From the NCBI GenBank assembly GCA_016713085.1, contig JADJPV010000001.1, forward strand, positions 2,439,001-2,503,000: a stretch of 64,000 nt of DNA, in the 5' to 3' direction. The notes beneath the pieces were generated by a model. That model worked only from the letters and a program-made list of their open reading frames with translations, was not told where the DNA came from and did not search any database. This document shows positions 8,431 to 16,543 of this stretch, piece by piece. The DNA is from Chitinophagaceae bacterium. Lineage in GTDB: Bacteria; Bacteroidota; Bacteroidia; Chitinophagales; Chitinophagaceae. The position numbers and the translations under genes were made by a program. Position 1 is the first letter of the stretch, and the number at the start of each line of letters is the position of its first letter.

Positions 8431-9591
8431 ATGAATAACGGAGAGTTAGGAAATAGTGATACTGCTGCCGGTTCCCCCTTAAGGGGGCGGAGGGGGCTTC
8501 GTATCATTATGGCAGGTGGAGGAACAGGCGGACATATTTTTCCGGCCATTGCCATTGCAAATGCCATAAAGAAGATAAAGCCAGATGCAGAGATTTTGTT
8601 TGTGGGCGCAAAGGGAAAAATGGAAATGGAAAAAGTGCCGCAGGCAGGTTACGAAATAAAAGGGCTGGATATCGCAGGTTTTAACAGAAGTTCTTTGATA
8701 AAAAACATTGGTTTGCCGTTTAAGCTGGTAAAGAGTTTTATACAGGTGCGGACAATCATCAATCAGTTTAAACCAGATGCGGTAATTGGAGTAGGTGGTT
8801 ATTCCAGTTTTCCCGTACTGCGTTTTGCCCAGGGTAAAGGCATTCCAACCTTTATTCATGAAAGTAATTCGTTTGCAGGAAAATCAAATATCCTGCTGGG
8901 GAAGAAAGCAAGGAAAGTGTTTGTGTCAGGTGATGGAATGGAGAAATTTTTTCCCGCTGCGAAATTGATGATTACAGGTAATCCTGTCCGGGCTTCTATT
9001 TCACAATCAACGGTGGCAAGAGGAGAAGCATTGAAGTTTTTTTCACTTGACCCGGCAAAGAAAACAGTAATGGTGGTGGGAGGAAGTCTTGGTGCAAAAA
9101 GTATTAACGAAGCTATTGATGCAGGAATTGATGAGTTTGAAAAAAACAACCTGCAGCTCATTTGGCAAACAGGAAAACCGTATGCAGCAAAAGCAAAAGC
9201 AAGAGCTGAAGGAAAATACAATGTGTGGGTGAATGAGTTTATTACGCAGATGGAACATGCTTACTCAGCAGCTGATGTGGTGATTTCAAGAGCTGGAGCG
9301 ATGGCGATTACTGAAATCTGTTTAGTTGCAAAGCCGGCGGTATTTGTTCCGTTTCCTTTTGCAGCAGAAGATCATCAAACAGCAAATGCGCAGCACCTCG
9401 TTGCAAAACAGGCAGGGGTGATGGTAAAGGACAGTGAGGCAAAAGATAAACTGGTGAATACCATTCTTACGTTGGCAAAAGATGATGCAAAGCAGGCCGA
9501 ATTGAAACAGAATATCGCAAAGCTTGGTGTAAGTGATGCTGATAGAATTATTGCAGAAGAGATTTTAAAAAATATAGTTCACTCCGTCTGA
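8431..9591 (+). CDS. murG: MurG, lipid II-forming GlcNAc transferase
   Basis: A 386-residue GT-B enzyme that adds GlcNAc from UDP-GlcNAc to lipid I on the inner membrane face. Motifs: MAGGGTGGHIFPAIAIANA (glycine-rich loop 1), IGVGGYSSFPVL, VVGGSLGAKSIN, SRAGAMAITE and PFAAEDHQTANA. The start is unusual. Family members begin just before RIIMAGGG, but the codon before R is CTT, so the nearest ATG that keeps strand beta-1 is at 8431. This gives a ~23-residue N-terminal extension partly encoded by a palindromic repeat. An ATG at 8510 would cut into beta-1. The stop TGA (9589-9591) lies inside another palindrome. Confidence 0.93.
   Translation: MNNGELGNSDTAAGSPLRGRRGLRIIMAGGGTGGHIFPAIAIANAIKKIKPDAEILFVGAKGKMEMEKVPQAGYEIKGLDIAGFNRSSLIKNIGLPFKLVKSFIQVRTIINQFKPDAVIGVGGYSSFPVLRFAQGKGIPTFIHESNSFAGKSNILLGKKARKVFVSGDGMEKFFPAAKLMITGNPVRASISQSTVARGEALKFFSLDPAKKTVMVVGGSLGAKSINEAIDAGIDEFEKNNLQLIWQTGKPYAAKAKARAEGKYNVWVNEFITQMEHAYSAADVVISRAGAMAITEICLVAKPAVFVPFPFAAEDHQTANAQHLVAKQAGVMVKDSEAKDKLVNTILTLAKDDAKQAELKQNIAKLGVSDADRIIAEEILKNIVHSV
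8474..8500. repeat. GC-rich palindromic repeat inside the murG N-terminus
   Basis: CCCCC-TTAA-GGGGG (8474-8487) followed by CGGAGGGGGCTTC. It encodes S-P-L-R-G-R-R-G in the murG frame, immediately before the conserved RIIMAGGGTGG. It is the same element type as at 8241-8268 and 41620-41661. Confidence 0.65.
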
Positions 9592-9664
9592 CGCCCTCGT
9601 CGGACGGGATAACAAGAAGAAAAGTAAAAAAAAATAAGAATCGGTCGGACGAGGGCGTCCGACC
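9584..9664. repeat. Pair of REP-like palindromes between murG and murC
   Basis: Copy 1 (9584-9607) is a 10-bp stem CCGTCTGACG / CGTCGGACGG with loop CCCT and one G-U pair. Copy 2 (9643-9664) is a perfect 9-bp stem GGTCGGACG / CGTCCGACC with loop AGGG. The two are inverted copies of one another, separated by an A-rich 35-base spacer. Copy 1 contains the murG stop codon. The design (one palindrome, duplicated head-to-head in a spacer) resembles REP doublets. It may also stop or stabilise transcripts between murG and murC. Confidence 0.75.
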
Positions 9665-9675
9665 TCGTAACAAGA

Positions 9676-11097
9676 ATGATTCAGTTGAACGATATAAAGT
9701 CTGTGTATTTCATTGGAGTGGGTGGAATTGGCATGAGCGCACTGGCAAGGTTCTTTAATGAAAGAGGAGTGAAGGTTAGCGGTTATGATAAAACAGTTAC
9801 GCCATTGACCACGATGCTGGAAGAAGAAGGAATTGAAGTTCATTATAAAGAAGATGTTGAACAGATTCCGAAGGATGTGCAACTGGTGGTATATACACCG
9901 GCCATTCCAACGGAACAGAAAGAGTACCAGTATTATCTGCAGAATGGGTACAGTGTAGTAAAGAGAAGTGATGTGCTGCAGATCATAACGCAGAGTTCTT
10001 TGAATATATGTGTGGCAGGTACATGGTAAAACAACCATCAGTACCATGACGGGGCATTTGTTGCGCCACAGTGGTTTTGGATGCAATGCATTTCTCGGAG
10101 GTATAGCGGTGAATTATAACCGCAACTTCTGGTCGCAGACCCCGTCTTCAGCGGGAGCAGTGAAAACAATGTGTGCGTAGTGGAAGCAGATGAGTATGAC
10201 CGTTCCTTTCACAAACTGAGCCCGGATATAGCAGTGATCACAGCAATGGATGCAGATCATTTAGATATCTACGGAACAGCAGAAAATATGGAAGAAGCGT
10301 TCATTGAGTTTACACGTAAGATAAAACCAGGTGGATGGCTCATCAGCAAACATGGAATGAAGCGGACGAATGATCTTGTTGCAGGGAATCATATCACTTA
10401 TCATTTAAGCAATGAGCAGGCAACTGTACATGCGGTGAATCTGAAAGTGAACAATGGAGGTTATTTGTTTGATGCTGTGATGGGTGATCCGATAGATATC
10501 GGATGGCAGCTAAAGAATGTGCAATTAAATATTGGTGGCTTGCACAATGTGGAGAATGTACTTGCAGCGATAGCTGTTGCACATATACTGAAGATAGAAG
10601 ATGATAAAATAAAAAAGGCCGTTGCTGACTTTAAAGGAGTTAAAAGAAGATTTGAGTATGTGATTGCTCCGGGTGATGCTGATGTAACATTTGTTGATGA
10701 TTACGCACATCACCCGGAAGAATTGAGAGCATTGATTAGTGGTGCAAGAAGTTTATTTGCCGGGAAGAAACTGGTGTTGGTTTTTCAGCCGCATCTCTTT
10801 ACACGTACAAGAGATTTGGCGGATGGATTTGCTGAAAGCCTGGATATGGCAGATGAAGTAATTCTTCTTCCCATTTACCCGGCAAGAGAACTGCCAATTG
10901 AAGGTGTAAGCAGTGAATTGATTTTAAATAAAATGAAGTTGAAGAAGAAAAGGGTACTAACGAAAGAAGAGTTATTAAATGATGTGAATAAGATTGTTGA
11001 TGAAGCATCCGGAAACGGCGTGGTTTTTATTACAGCAGGTGCAGGCGATATTGATGCAATGCTGCAGGAATTAAAAAAGAAGATTGAACAGAAATAA
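9676..11097 (+). pseudogene. murC: MurC, UDP-MurNAc:L-Ala ligase, interrupted by two frameshifts
   Basis: The N-terminal part (9676-10021) reads IYFIGVGGIGMSALA-like in the variant YFIGVGGIGMSALARFF and runs to CVAGT. There the P-loop GTHGKTT breaks: the family needs GGT ACA CAT GGT AAA, but the sequence lacks two bases, giving W and a TAA at 10027. The missing part continues in another frame (10022-10135: HGKTTISTM through FLGGIAVNYN). A 23-base insertion (10136-10158) then returns to the original frame at 10159, giving SENNVCVVEADEYDRS to the end. Repairing both would give 466 residues, the normal length. Net change is +21, so both ends share one frame. MurC is essential, so sequencing error, a second copy elsewhere, or real decay must be separated. 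Confidence 0.88.
10136..10158. repeat. 23-bp palindrome-like insertion in murC
   Basis: Between codons that read NFWS and SENN in the family, 23 extra bases occur. They contain ACCCCG, TCTTCA and GCGGGAG; CCCG and CGGG are inverted arms around TCTTCAG. No MurC needs these residues at this place. It is interpreted as a small mobile or repeat sequence inserted in the coding region. The exact borders depend on the alignment. Confidence 0.6.
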
Positions 11098-12252
11098 ATG
11101 AGCAATAGAAAAATTTCATGGAAGAAGTTATTGCTGACCATCATCTGGATGGCAGTGGGAGCAGGCACAATTGTGGTGCTGGTTGCTGCTGCGCAAAACC
11201 AGAAAGGGAAACATTGTAAAGATGTAATTGTAACAATAAAAGGAATAGATGGCACGGAGTATGTTAGTAAGAAGCAAATTCTGAAAACCATTTCCGGCGG
11301 CAGACCTGATTTAATGAAAGGACAGCTTATCAGAACATTTGATTTGCAGCAACTGGAACAATTACTTGAAACAAATCTCTGGATCAGGAATGCAGAACTG
11401 TTTTTTGATAACAATGACGTGCTGCATGTTGATATAACAGAACGTGAACCGGTGGCAAGAGTATTCAGGGTAAATGGTGAATCATTTTATGTGGATGAAC
11501 TGGGCGATCAGTTGCCGGTTACTAATGATCAGATTGCAAGAGTGCCTGTATTTACTTCCTTCCCCAATGAAACAACGAAAGAAAGAGAAAAGGACAGTGT
11601 GCTGCAGCAACAGGTAAAAGAGATGGGGCATTATATTCTGAAGAATGATTTCTGGATGGCGCAGGTTGACCAGCTGAATATTAATAACTATGAGTTTGAG
11701 CTGGTACCAAAGTTGGGCAACCATGTGATTTTGTTTGGTGATGGTAATGGCATTGAGCCAAAGTTTAACCGCCTGCTGCTGTTTTACAATCAGATCATGA
11801 ATAAAACAGGATGGAATTATTACAGTGCACTGGATGTTCGTTACGATAAACAATTAGTTGCTGTAAGACGAGACAGTGCAAGCCTGTTTAAAAGTTTTGT
11901 ACTGAAGCCCGATCAGTTTCAGATGAACACAGCTATTGACAGTAATGCCATCAGCAACGATTCAATTGTTACAACAGCGAACACTAATAATAAAGACAGT
12001 TCAAAGAGTTTGTTTACCTCCGGAACCCTTAAGAGTACCCAAAAACCAGAGTCCGTTTTACAATCCGCACCTGTGAAATCACAAAAAAACCAAAATCTCA
12101 ATGCTTTGAAGAACCAATTCCCTACCCCTTCGAAAAAAGCAGATAAACCAGTGCTTACAAAAAAACCTCCATCGCAAACAGATGAAGAAAAAGTGCTGAG
12201 TGAAGCGAAGAAACAACCCAAGGCGGTAATGAAAAAGAAAGACGGACAATAA
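11098..12252 (+). CDS. ftsQ: FtsQ-type cell division protein with long C-terminal tail
   Basis: 384 residues: cytoplasmic start, one membrane segment at about residues 10-28 (LLTIIWMAVGAGTIVVLVAA), then a periplasmic POTRA-like domain (VTIKGIDGTEYVSKKQI) and the beta domain containing DITEREPVARVF and YVDELG. FtsQ links FtsA/FtsZ to FtsL, FtsB, FtsW and FtsI. The ATG follows the murC stop directly. The last ~110 residues (from about 275) are a low-complexity Ser/Lys/Pro/Gln tail without a known fold, expected to be disordered in the periplasm. Confidence 0.92.
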   Translation: MSNRKISWKKLLLTIIWMAVGAGTIVVLVAAAQNQKGKHCKDVIVTIKGIDGTEYVSKKQILKTISGGRPDLMKGQLIRTFDLQQLEQLLETNLWIRNAELFFDNNDVLHVDITEREPVARVFRVNGESFYVDELGDQLPVTNDQIARVPVFTSFPNETTKEREKDSVLQQQVKEMGHYILKNDFWMAQVDQLNINNYEFELVPKLGNHVILFGDGNGIEPKFNRLLLFYNQIMNKTGWNYYSALDVRYDKQLVAVRRDSASLFKSFVLKPDQFQMNTAIDSNAISNDSIVTTANTNNKDSSKSLFTSGTLKSTQKPESVLQSAPVKSQKNQNLNALKNQFPTPSKKADKPVLTKKPPSQTDEEKVLSEAKKQPKAVMKKKDGQ

Positions 12253-12352
12253 GCAAATGCAGAAAGTAAACTTAAAGAACAGGTAAAAATATCATTCGAA
12301 TCAGTTAATCAGAACATCAACGGTTTTACACAACTAAAAACAACATACAACA

Positions 12353-13753
12353 ATGACAACGGAATCACCCACCAACGGAACAGCAATCAGTGCACAGGCT
12401 GTAAACAACAACCCCATTATTGTGGGTTTGGATATTGGTACCACCAAGATCGCTGCTATTGCCGGAAGAAAAAATGAATTCGGTAAACTGGAAATTCTTG
12501 GCTTTGGCCGTGCTAACTCAAGCGGTGTACAACACGGTATGGTGTTGAACATCGATCAAACCATTAAAGCAATTGAACAGGCTTTACAGAATTGTTATGC
12601 CAGTAACCCTAACTTAGAAATCAATGAAGTGTATGTTGGGATTGCAGGTCATCACATTAAAAGTCTGCAGACACGTGGCGACATTGTACGTCAGAATAAT
12701 GAAGAAGAAATTGCACAGCGTGAAATTGATCAGCTTATCAGCGATCAGTTCAAAACATATATTCCTGCAGGCGATCAGATCATTGATGTGATTCCGCAGG
12801 AGTTTACTGTTGATAATTTTCAGAATATTCCCAATCCAATTGGGTACAGCGGTGTAAAAGTGGGTGCTAATTTTCATATCATCACCGGTGATAAAAACGC
12901 CATCCGCAATATCAACCGCAGCGTAGAGAAAAGCCATTTAAAAGTAAAAGACCTTGTATTGCAGCCATTGGCTTCTGCAGCTGCTGTTATGTGCGAGCAT
13001 GATCTTGAAGCAGGTGTAGCCATTGTTGATATTGGTGGTGGTACAACTGACCTGGCTGTATTTTATGAAGGTATTTTAAAACATACAGCTGTGATTCCAT
13101 TCGGTGGTGAAAATATTACCAACGATATTAAAATGGGATTGGGTGTATTACGTACACAGGCTGAGCAAATGAAAGTGCAGTTTGGCAGTGCGTTGGCTGA
13201 TGAGGCAAAAACAAATGCATTCATCACCATCCCCGGTATTCGTGGTATGCAGCCAAAAGAAATTTCTGTAAAGAATCTTGCACACATCATCCAGGCACGT
13301 ATGAGTGAGATCATGGATTTTGTTACCTATCATTTAAAGCAGGTTGGTTTAGATAACCGTATGCTCAACGGTGGTATTGTATTAACAGGTGGTGGTTCAC
13401 AATTGAAACATCTGATTCAGTTAACAGAATATGTAACAGGATTAAATGCAAGAATTGGTTATCCCAATGAGCATTTAGCATCAGGACATATTGATGAACT
13501 GGCTAAGCCAATGTACTCAACCTGTATTGGCTTGATATTGAAAGGATACAACGTGTACGAGAATACACAGAATAAACTGAAAGGCATTGAAGTGAAAGAA
13601 GAAACCGTTGCTGAAGTAATGAATGTGTATGATGAGCAAACCGATACACATACAGTACGGATTAAAAAACGCAAGAGCCTGAAAGGATTTATGGACAGTA
13701 TCAAAGACGGATTGATTGACATGTTTAATGAAGAGGAAGACAAGAAATTCTAA
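12353..13753 (+). CDS. ftsA: FtsA, actin-like membrane tether of the Z-ring
   Basis: 466 residues. The actin-fold nucleotide motifs are GLDIGTTKIAAIAG (phosphate 1), VDIGGGTTDLAVF (phosphate 2) and VLTGGGSQLK (adenosine). The C-terminal end KGFMDSIKDGLIDMF is an amphipathic helix typical of the FtsA membrane-targeting sequence. FtsA binds the FtsZ C-terminal peptide and recruits late division proteins. It is 100 bases downstream of ftsQ, with no evident promoter in the gap. Confidence 0.97.
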   Translation: MTTESPTNGTAISAQAVNNNPIIVGLDIGTTKIAAIAGRKNEFGKLEILGFGRANSSGVQHGMVLNIDQTIKAIEQALQNCYASNPNLEINEVYVGIAGHHIKSLQTRGDIVRQNNEEEIAQREIDQLISDQFKTYIPAGDQIIDVIPQEFTVDNFQNIPNPIGYSGVKVGANFHIITGDKNAIRNINRSVEKSHLKVKDLVLQPLASAAAVMCEHDLEAGVAIVDIGGGTTDLAVFYEGILKHTAVIPFGGENITNDIKMGLGVLRTQAEQMKVQFGSALADEAKTNAFITIPGIRGMQPKEISVKNLAHIIQARMSEIMDFVTYHLKQVGLDNRMLNGGIVLTGGGSQLKHLIQLTEYVTGLNARIGYPNEHLASGHIDELAKPMYSTCIGLILKGYNVYENTQNKLKGIEVKEETVAEVMNVYDEQTDTHTVRIKKRKSLKGFMDSIKDGLIDMFNEEEDKKF

Positions 13754-13756
13754 ATA

Positions 13757-13835
13757 CAAGTCTTGAGCCGATAGTCCTTAGCGGATAGTAAACTGACTAA
13801 AGACTAATTACTACCGACTATCGGCTAAAACAAAA
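13757..13835. repeat. Inverted repeat and GACTA-word spacer between ftsA and ftsZ
   Basis: AGCCGATAGTC (13766-13776) and GACTATCGGCT (13816-13826) are perfect 11-bp inverted repeats 39 bases apart. The bases between are shuffles of the words AGTC, GACTA, GATAGT and TTAG. It is 28 bases before the ftsZ start, so a hairpin in the ftsZ leader could form and affect its expression, or it may be only a dispersed repeat. Confidence 0.6.
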
Positions 13836-13863
13836 ACTTACAACCTAACAAACCCGGAAATTT

Positions 13864-15690
13864 ATGATACATTTTGATCTGCCAAAAGAAAAGTCATCCA
13901 TCATCAAAGTAATTGGTGTTGGTGGCGGCGGAAGCAATGCTGTGAATCACATGCATTCACAGATTATAGAAGGAGTAAACTTTATTATCTGCAATACAGA
14001 TGCGCAGGCTATTGCACAGAGTTTGGTGCCAAACAAAGTACAGCTGGGCCCGCACTTAACGCAGGGATTGGGCGCTGGCGCTAATCCTGAAATTGGCCGC
14101 CAGGCAACAGAAGAAAGCCTTGAAGAAATCAAGCGCATACTTGAAGTGAATACCAAGATGGCGTTCATTACTGCAGGTATGGGTGGCGGTACAGGAACAG
14201 GTGGAGCACCAATCATTGCAAAAATCTGTAAAGATCTCGGTATTCTTACCGTTGGTATAGTAACAACTCCGTTTGGTTATGAAGGAAAGAAAAGAATCCT
14301 GCAGGCAGAGGAAGGAATTAATAAACTGAAAGACTATGTTGACACATTACTTGTGATCAGCAATGATAAACTGCGTCACCAGTTTGGTAATTTGAAAATG
14401 AAGGAAGCATTTGCCAAAGCAGATAATGTACTGGCAGCTGCAGCAAAATGTATTACGGATGTAATCAACAGCACCGGGCAGATCAATGTGGATTTTGCGG
14501 ATGTATGTACTGTAATGAAAAATGGTGGTGTGGCCATACTTGGTAATGCAAGTGCAAATGGAGAAAACCGTGCACAGCGTGCTATTGAAGAAGCATTGAA
14601 TTCACCTTTGCTGAATGATAATGATATAAGCGGCGCAAAATGGATTCTTATCAACATCAACAGTGCAGAAGGTGATCATGAATTTACCATGGATGAAGTG
14701 GAGATTATTCAAAACCATTTACTGAGCCAGGCTGGAGAAAATACAGATGTGATTCTTGGTTTGGGATATGATGCTACATTGGGCGATCAGATCGGTATTA
14801 CATTGATTGCAACAGGGTTTGAGCAAAAGAATCCATTCGATAAAAAACCTGCTGTGGTGGAAGAAGTAAAACCAAAGCCTGAAAAAATTGTATTAACATT
14901 AGGAGAACCTGAAAAGAAAGAATACAAACAACCTGTGTTATTTGAAGAAGCAAAAGATCTCTTTGCTCCAACAATTGTAGAAGAAACAACCCCTGTTGTG
15001 CAAATGTCAACTGCACCGGTTGTAGAAACAACAAAAATTGAATTTGTACTGGAGCCTGTTTCTGTTCCTGCAATGATGCATCCGAAAGTTGAAGAAATGA
15101 AAGAAGAGTTTTCTCCAATGGCTGCTGCAAAGGAAGAACCCGTGATGCAGAAATCAATGAATCCTGTTGAACATACAAGAGAAGTAAAACCTGCTGGCGG
15201 TTTTTTACAGAAGCCGGCAGTTATTTACGCAGAACCAAAAGAAGAATCCATTCCGGAAATAAAGTCTGAAGAAAAGCCAGTTGAACTTCCCGCACAGTTA
15301 CGTATTGTTAAGGACGAGGAAGAATCGTTCAATATGCAGCTGGTGGAAAAGAAGGAACAACAACCGGCGGAGAAAGAGCTTAGGAGCGATCAAAATGTTC
15401 ATCTTGCTTCTTCGGAAGAGCCTCCGGTAACGGATGAGGCAGAAGAGCAACGGAAGAAAGCAGCAGAACGGTTACAGAAGTTGAGAAACCTCTCGTTTAA
15501 CATTCATGCAGCTGATCCGAATAATGAGTTTGACAATGTGCCGGCATATCTCCGCCGTAATTTAGAATTGTACAATACGATTTCGTCTGCAGAGAATTTC
15601 TACAGCAATTACACTGTGCAGGCCGATGAAAATAACCAGGGTCAGATCAATACCATCAACACCTTTTTAGATGGTAAAAAACCTGACTAG
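13864..15690 (+). CDS. ftsZ: FtsZ, tubulin-like GTPase, with very long C-terminal linker
   Basis: 608 residues; most bacterial FtsZ have 350-500. The GTPase core is complete: GVGGGGSNAVNHM, the tubulin signature G105-MGGGTGTGG114, and T7-loop residues NVDFADV. The core ends near residue 320. A Glu/Lys/Pro/Val-rich linker of ~200 residues follows, then a conserved terminal block including VPAYLRR and NLELYNT. The VPAYLRR element probably serves as the binding peptide for FtsA. FtsZ polymerises into the Z-ring that directs septal synthesis. The gene ends the dcw cluster and is followed by two terminators. Confidence 0.97.
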   Translation: MIHFDLPKEKSSIIKVIGVGGGGSNAVNHMHSQIIEGVNFIICNTDAQAIAQSLVPNKVQLGPHLTQGLGAGANPEIGRQATEESLEEIKRILEVNTKMAFITAGMGGGTGTGGAPIIAKICKDLGILTVGIVTTPFGYEGKKRILQAEEGINKLKDYVDTLLVISNDKLRHQFGNLKMKEAFAKADNVLAAAAKCITDVINSTGQINVDFADVCTVMKNGGVAILGNASANGENRAQRAIEEALNSPLLNDNDISGAKWILININSAEGDHEFTMDEVEIIQNHLLSQAGENTDVILGLGYDATLGDQIGITLIATGFEQKNPFDKKPAVVEEVKPKPEKIVLTLGEPEKKEYKQPVLFEEAKDLFAPTIVEETTPVVQMSTAPVVETTKIEFVLEPVSVPAMMHPKVEEMKEEFSPMAAAKEEPVMQKSMNPVEHTREVKPAGGFLQKPAVIYAEPKEESIPEIKSEEKPVELPAQLRIVKDEEESFNMQLVEKKEQQPAEKELRSDQNVHLASSEEPPVTDEAEEQRKKAAERLQKLRNLSFNIHAADPNNEFDNVPAYLRRNLELYNTISSAENFYSNYTVQADENNQGQINTINTFLDGKKPD

Positions 15691-15715
15691 CTCTGTGCTT
15701 TAGCACAGAGAAAAT
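15691..15715 (+). terminator. Stem-loop directly after ftsZ
   Basis: CTCTGTGC-TTTA-GCACAGAG, a perfect 8-bp stem with a 4-base loop, begins at the base after the ftsZ stop. An AAAATTTG stretch and a T-run follow. It is the first of two hairpins closing the dcw cluster. Confidence 0.65.
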
Positions 15716-15767
15716 TTGTTTTTAGTTGTAAGGTGAATTTTAGAATGTAGAGTTTATTCGTTGTGTA

Positions 15768-15796
15768 AATCCCCCCGCCTGAGCGGGGGGATTATT
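15768..15796. terminator. Strong bidirectional terminator between ftsZ and the minus-strand gene
   Basis: AATCCCCCCGC-CTGA-GCGGGGGGATT makes a perfect 11-bp GC-rich stem with a 4-base loop. It is flanked by A-rich sequence on one side and ATTATTT on the other, so it can end transcription from ftsZ (+) and from the gene ending at 15831 (-). Confidence 0.85.
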
Positions 15797-15830
15797 TAGC
15801 AGGTATCAGCACTTATCGAAAAGAGTTGCG

Positions 15831-16238
15831 TTATGCATGCATTCTTGAAAAAATAACTCCCGCAATTAACGCCTGAAAAAATCCGTAAAGCACCCATGAC
15901 CAGATCGTCATCAGGCTTACATCAATAGCACTGTAAGTAATAAGTAAGGAAGGGATAGTGGCAACTAACACATAAATGATTGCCATTTCAATTCCCTGCA
16001 TAAACGCATTGCCCTTCAGCAATGATTTAAACCTGTTCCAGAACCATGCAAGTGCAAATGCCAGTATAACCGGGTGTACATAATATAAAAAGTTGCGGGA
16101 TTCGTCATTTACAAATGCCGGATTGTAATACTCTTCTGCTACTTTTGGAAGCAGGATGGGCATTACAAGCAAAGCAACATAAGCAAACAGTAGTAAAGCG
16201 GCACTGGCAACAAGGCCTGAAGTGATAATTTTTTTCAT
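15831..16238 (-). CDS. Four-helix membrane protein of unknown function
   Basis: 135 residues with four predicted membrane segments (about 7-27, 53-68, 82-103, 110-130) and few charged loops. I do not recognise a named family. The small size and TM pattern are like DUF-type integral membrane proteins of Bacteroidota. It stands alone between ftsZ and pta, facing ftsZ, with a shared terminator. No function is assigned. Confidence 0.75.
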   Translation of the reverse strand: MKKIITSGLVASAALLLFAYVALLVMPILLPKVAEEYYNPAFVNDESRNFLYYVHPVILAFALAWFWNRFKSLLKGNAFMQGIEMAIIYVLVATIPSLLITYSAIDVSLMTIWSWVLYGFFQALIAGVIFSRMHA

Positions 16239-16543
16239 TAATTGATTTTTAAAGAGGAAAGATAAAGTGAGTTTCTGTTTGTTGCAAGAGTTCAGGTAAT
16301 CAGGTTTTATGATCTTAATCAGTATTGGCAGATTCCCTTTTTTACGAAATCAGGCGAATCTGAAAAACCATCCTGAACTGTAGCCCCTCAGCTTTTCCGA
16401 AATCAGTCAGGCCGGGCTGTGGGTAATCCTCCTTTAACTGCATAAATTTGAAGGAAAAGTGACTTTCTTCATTTATAAACATGATTTTGATTAGACTATT
16501 TAGATAGATGCCTGTCTAACTTTGCCCAATTCAAGCATTACTT
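16239..16543. other. Divergent intergenic region before pta
   Basis: 305 bases without a gene. It should contain the promoters for the minus-strand membrane protein and for pta. A clear -7 box for pta is annotated separately. The middle contains scattered short inverted words (for example TTTTCCGAAATCAG and ACGAAATCAGG), but no stable long hairpin or known riboswitch was seen. Confidence 0.6.
16517..16524 (+). promoter_or_regulatory. Bacteroidota -7 box for pta (TAACTTTG)
   Basis: TAACTTTG fits the Bacteroidota consensus TAnnTTTG exactly and lies 19 bases before the pta ATG. This predicts a leader of about 12-14 bases. No good TTTG -33 element was found at the usual distance. Confidence 0.65.
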
